A stretch of DNA of 9,465 nt. It comes from Clostridiaceae bacterium (lineage in GTDB: Bacteria > Bacillota > Clostridia > UBA1212 > DUPL01). The DNA is taken from positions 1-9,465 of the forward strand of contig JAAYLF010000032.1 of NCBI GenBank assembly GCA_012522035.1, given 5' to 3'. Every line of letters starts with the position of its first letter. Position 1 is the stretch's first letter. Shown one piece after another: positions 7,021 through 9,465 of the stretch. The position numbers and the translations under genes are program-made. Under the pieces are notes generated by a model. That model did not search any database. It was given only the letters and a program-made list of their open reading frames with translations, and was not told where the DNA came from.

Positions 7021-7081
7021 AAAATTAAAATAAGAGCCCACTTTTATGTGGGCACTATCCACAAAGGTTAAGCGGGCTCTT
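7021..7081 (-). terminator. Competing hairpins between oppA and oppB, probable partial terminator or mRNA-stabilising stem
   Basis: Read on the minus strand, GCCCAC (7048-7053) and GTGGGC (7036-7041) form a perfect 6-bp stem with an ATAAAA loop, followed by a U-rich but interrupted tail (7021-7032). An upstream arm AAGAGCCC (7074-7081) pairs perfectly with GGGCTCTT (7032-7039), so it competes for the same GGGC. In that fold TGTGG (7059-7063) and CCACA (7047-7051) can form a small inner hairpin. Known opp and dpp operons often carry such an element after the binding-protein gene, giving more binding protein than permease. Which fold prevails, and whether it responds to a signal, cannot be told from sequence. 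Confidence 0.65.
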
Positions 7082-7091
7082 TAGTCCCATA

Positions 7092-9407
7092 TTACTTAAG
7101 TGAGATTTTCTCTATCTCACGCATCCAACCGTAGAAGGTTGTGATGTCAGGAGTTACAGTGCTTATATCTACACGCTCTGAACTGAAGATAATGCAGTTC
7201 TGTCTCTGGTAAACTGGTATCTCAACACCCCAGTCAAGAATGAGGTCAAGAGCCTGTTTGTAGATAAGCTTTCTGTAAGCCTGGTCAGCACTCTTTCTTG
7301 CATCCATGATAAGCTTGTCAAGTTCTTCGCTTTCGATAGCATAGTGGTTGTTGTTTGTACCACCTTTTCCAACTATGTTGGAGCTGTGGTATACCTGATA
7401 CATGTCAGGGTCAATTGTTGCGCCCCATGCAGCTACCCAGATGTCTTGCTCCATAGCGTCGAGCTTGTTCCAAAGAACATTGGAGTCGGATGGATTGTTG
7501 ATTGTAATCTTGATACCGATCTTTTCAACCGCTTTGGCAAATTCGTTAACCAACAGGTAGGATGGATGTTCGTCGCTTCCCTCTGCAGGAATGATTAGTT
7601 CGTACTCAAGTCTTGCACCTTCAGGAGCGGCTGTGAACTTCTTGGCAGATTCATCATATGTGAATCCAGCTGCCTTAAGGAAGCCAACGCATGCATCGAG
7701 AGCAGCCTGATATTTGTCTTCTGCACTCATGCTGGATGAGTAGATTGGTTTGCCATCTACGTCCTTGGAGTAAGCAACCTCATAGTCTGAATCGGATTTC
7801 TGAGGAGCAGCCCAGGATGTATTGGAAATTGGATAGTTGATGACTGAAGCAGCATCGCCATAGTATGAGTCAACTGTCAATTCACGATATACAGCCAAAA
7901 CTGTAGCCAAACCTTTTCTAAGGTTCTTGCTTGCTTCTGATGCTGGATCATCGCCAACTTTAACGTTGAATGCGTTGATTCCAATGTAACCATAACCAAG
8001 GTTGTCAACAAGGCTTGTTGTAATTACATTGCCTGACAACTCGTTATTGGAGTTGTAACCCTTTATTTCATTCAATCTGTCCTTGCTTCCGCTTGGATCA
8101 GTAATATCTATTGTTCCAGTGGTGATACCTGTAACCTTATCCTTCTCGTCAGTTTCCTTGAACTGAAGGTTCTTAATCTTTGGCTCACCTTTCCAGTAAT
8201 TTTTGTTTGCTGTGTAGTATACAATCTTGTTTTCATATTTCTCAAATACATATGGTCCTGCACCCATTGGCTTGGAAGTCTTTGACTCAACGATTTCGAG
8301 ATTTCCTCTTGGGAAACCGAACTTGTTGTTCTCGTAGTCATACTGTGACTCGTCACCATAATAGTGCATTGGAGCTACGCTGATTCCGCAAATCTGATAG
8401 ATTGCTGGAGCATCATAACCGTATGTAGTAACTTCAACGGTGTACTTGTCAATCTTCTTTATACCAGTGATGTTGGGCACTTCTTCTGGTTCCTCGCCAA
8501 GACGCTCAACCAGAATAGGAGTGATGGCTTCTTCTACATCTCCTATGAAGTAGCTTGTATCGCCTGCATAAGATGATCCGAGTGCTTCATAGTCATAGCC
8601 ATACTGTGCAATAATATCCTGCAGAACCTGCGCCTCTTCCTTGTCAGTTGAATCATACTCTGGATCCAATGCATAGAAGAATGCAAAGAGGTCTTTTGTT
8701 TCTGGATACTCCTCAACGTACTTGCCATAGTATCCCATCAGAGTTTCATCGTCGGGAATGGATCTTACCCACTCAAGCTCATCAGTCAATATAGGCTTTA
8801 TAACCTTATCGATAACTGCCTGCTGGAGTTCTTCATCTTCTGGAATAAGTGCTTTTCCAGCCTCAACATCAACACTCTCCATCAAGCTGTTGTTTGCCCT
8901 GTAGTTCTTCATGCCAATGATGGGCACTGCATAGAGTGTTGAGCTTCCTGTGTATGATGGATCAGACAGTACATAGTAGCAGAAGATTACGTCGTCTGCA
9001 TCGAGCTCATGTCCATCGCTGAATTTGACGCCTTGTCTAATCTTGATTGTGTACTTTGTTGTATTGTTGGTTTCGTCAATTTCAACCTTAATGTCACTGA
9101 TGCCCTTGTAGGTATACTCAGTACCATTGTACTCTCTTGTCTCACCATCAAGACCATTGAAGATGATTCCGCCCACTCTGTCTGTTTCCATAAGTTGGAC
9201 TTGTGTTATTTCGGCTGCATCCATATCGTATCCAGTCGTTGCAAAGAACGGACTGAATTTACCGGAAAATGGAGAGTAACCTACTACCAACGGAGTGGTC
9301 TTGTTCTTGTCATCGCCATCGCCTGGTTTAGTACATGCTGTAAAAACCAAACCAAGGATCAGAACAAGCGATGTAATGATCAGAATTTTTCTGAGTTTGT
9401 TGTTCAT
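7092..9407 (-). CDS. oppA: Oligopeptide-binding lipoprotein OppA (family 5 solute-binding protein), enlarged
   Basis: A 771-residue extracellular binding protein, against the usual 520-600. Residues 1-24 form a lipoprotein signal peptide (NNKLRK, a hydrophobic core, then VFTAC) with Cys25 as the lipid-anchored residue; Phe at position -3 is less common than Leu. An acidic linker follows. The family 5 signature is clear at 121-150 (IRQGVKFSDGHELDADDVIF within it). GAGPYVFEKY (383-391) and the C-terminal region (WVAAWGATIDPDMYQVYHSS) are also typical. Between the SDPSYTGSS region and GIKKIDKYTVEV sits an extra block (about 173-311), rich in Asp, Glu and Tyr. It should capture peptides and deliver them to OppBC, though a non-peptide ligand such as an oligosaccharide is not excluded. 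The start at 9407 has AGGAGG 10 nt upstream; the longer frame from 9458 would run into the promoter. Confidence 0.94.
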   Translation of the reverse strand: MNNKLRKILIITSLVLILGLVFTACTKPGDGDDKNKTTPLVVGYSPFSGKFSPFFATTGYDMDAAEITQVQLMETDRVGGIIFNGLDGETREYNGTEYTYKGISDIKVEIDETNNTTKYTIKIRQGVKFSDGHELDADDVIFCYYVLSDPSYTGSSTLYAVPIIGMKNYRANNSLMESVDVEAGKALIPEDEELQQAVIDKVIKPILTDELEWVRSIPDDETLMGYYGKYVEEYPETKDLFAFFYALDPEYDSTDKEEAQVLQDIIAQYGYDYEALGSSYAGDTSYFIGDVEEAITPILVERLGEEPEEVPNITGIKKIDKYTVEVTTYGYDAPAIYQICGISVAPMHYYGDESQYDYENNKFGFPRGNLEIVESKTSKPMGAGPYVFEKYENKIVYYTANKNYWKGEPKIKNLQFKETDEKDKVTGITTGTIDITDPSGSKDRLNEIKGYNSNNELSGNVITTSLVDNLGYGYIGINAFNVKVGDDPASEASKNLRKGLATVLAVYRELTVDSYYGDAASVINYPISNTSWAAPQKSDSDYEVAYSKDVDGKPIYSSSMSAEDKYQAALDACVGFLKAAGFTYDESAKKFTAAPEGARLEYELIIPAEGSDEHPSYLLVNEFAKAVEKIGIKITINNPSDSNVLWNKLDAMEQDIWVAAWGATIDPDMYQVYHSSNIVGKGGTNNNHYAIESEELDKLIMDARKSADQAYRKLIYKQALDLILDWGVEIPVYQRQNCIIFSSERVDISTVTPDITTFYGWMREIEKISLK

Positions 9408-9417
9408 TTTCCTTTTA

Positions 9418-9423
9418 CCTCCT
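9418..9423 (-). promoter_or_regulatory. Ribosome binding site of oppA
   Basis: AGGAGG on the minus strand, 10 nt before ATG 9407. The spacing is slightly long, but no other start gives a signal peptide directly after a site; it rules out ATG 9458, which lies in the -35 box. Confidence 0.85.
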
Positions 9424-9434
9424 ATTTTTCTCCA

Positions 9435-9463
9435 TATATACCACACATCATTATACATGTCAA
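9435..9463 (-). promoter_or_regulatory. Sigma-A promoter of the opp operon
   Basis: On the minus strand a consensus -35 TTGACA (9458-9463) is followed by a 17-bp spacer and TATATA (9435-9440), preceded by TGG as an extended -10. The start site would lie near 9428, about 20 nt before the oppA codon. The window ends 2 nt beyond the -35 box, so upstream operators, for example a CodY site, cannot be assessed. Confidence 0.85.
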
Positions 9464-9465
9464 CC

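Noticed and set aside
7009..7062. Longer oppB starting at ATG 7062 (18 extra residues)
   Set aside because: The added codons lie in the intergenic hairpins, do not resemble OppB, and have no ribosome binding site; ATG 7008 has one.
7021..7091. Riboswitch or T-box in the oppA-oppB gap
   Set aside because: The gap is only 83 nt and none of the conserved elements of known riboswitch classes or the T-box sequence could be found.
9408..9458. Longer oppA starting at ATG 9458
   Set aside because: That ATG lies inside the promoter -35 box, and the added residues would bury the lipoprotein signal peptide.

Overview
The window looks like a chromosomal segment of an anaerobic low-to-moderate GC Firmicute, most likely a clostridium. 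The grounds are AAGGAGG-type ribosome binding sites in front of most genes, sigma-A promoters with extended -10 elements, U-tailed hairpin terminators, a lipoprotein-type binding protein, and a hybrid cluster protein gene of the kind common in strict anaerobes. Genus cannot be fixed from the sequence alone.

Layout. On the + strand, the window opens inside the 3' end of hcp (hybrid cluster protein), which is closed by a hairpin terminator at 489-519. A promoter at 599-625 then drives a single ZIP-family metal transporter gene (zupT-like, 662-1471). A bidirectional terminator at 1669-1707 separates this half from a convergent minus-strand operon. In the gap lies a 51-codon proline-rich reading frame on the minus strand (1457-1612) with a plausible ribosome binding site. 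It is an uncertain gene.

From 9463 down to 1709 on the minus strand runs a complete oligopeptide-type ABC transporter operon in the order oppA (lipoprotein binding protein), oppB and oppC (permeases), oppD and oppF (ATPases), followed by a 100-residue single-span membrane protein of unknown function. The promoter lies at the right edge (9435-9463). A region with two competing hairpins sits between oppA and oppB and could lower expression of the membrane and ATPase genes relative to the binding protein. Downstream genes are tightly packed: oppD/oppF overlap by 14 nt and oppF/small membrane gene by 38 nt, consistent with translational coupling.

How the parts should work together: OppA captures peptides outside the membrane and delivers them to the OppB-OppC pore, and OppD-OppF hydrolyse ATP. 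The most unusual trait is that two extracellular components are enlarged. OppC carries an insertion of about 280 residues in its first extracytoplasmic loop, roughly doubling its size, and OppA carries an insertion of about 140 acidic residues. Together with the small C-terminally anchored protein at the operon end, these are the best candidates for something not yet described. No mobile element, CRISPR array, tRNA or rRNA was seen.
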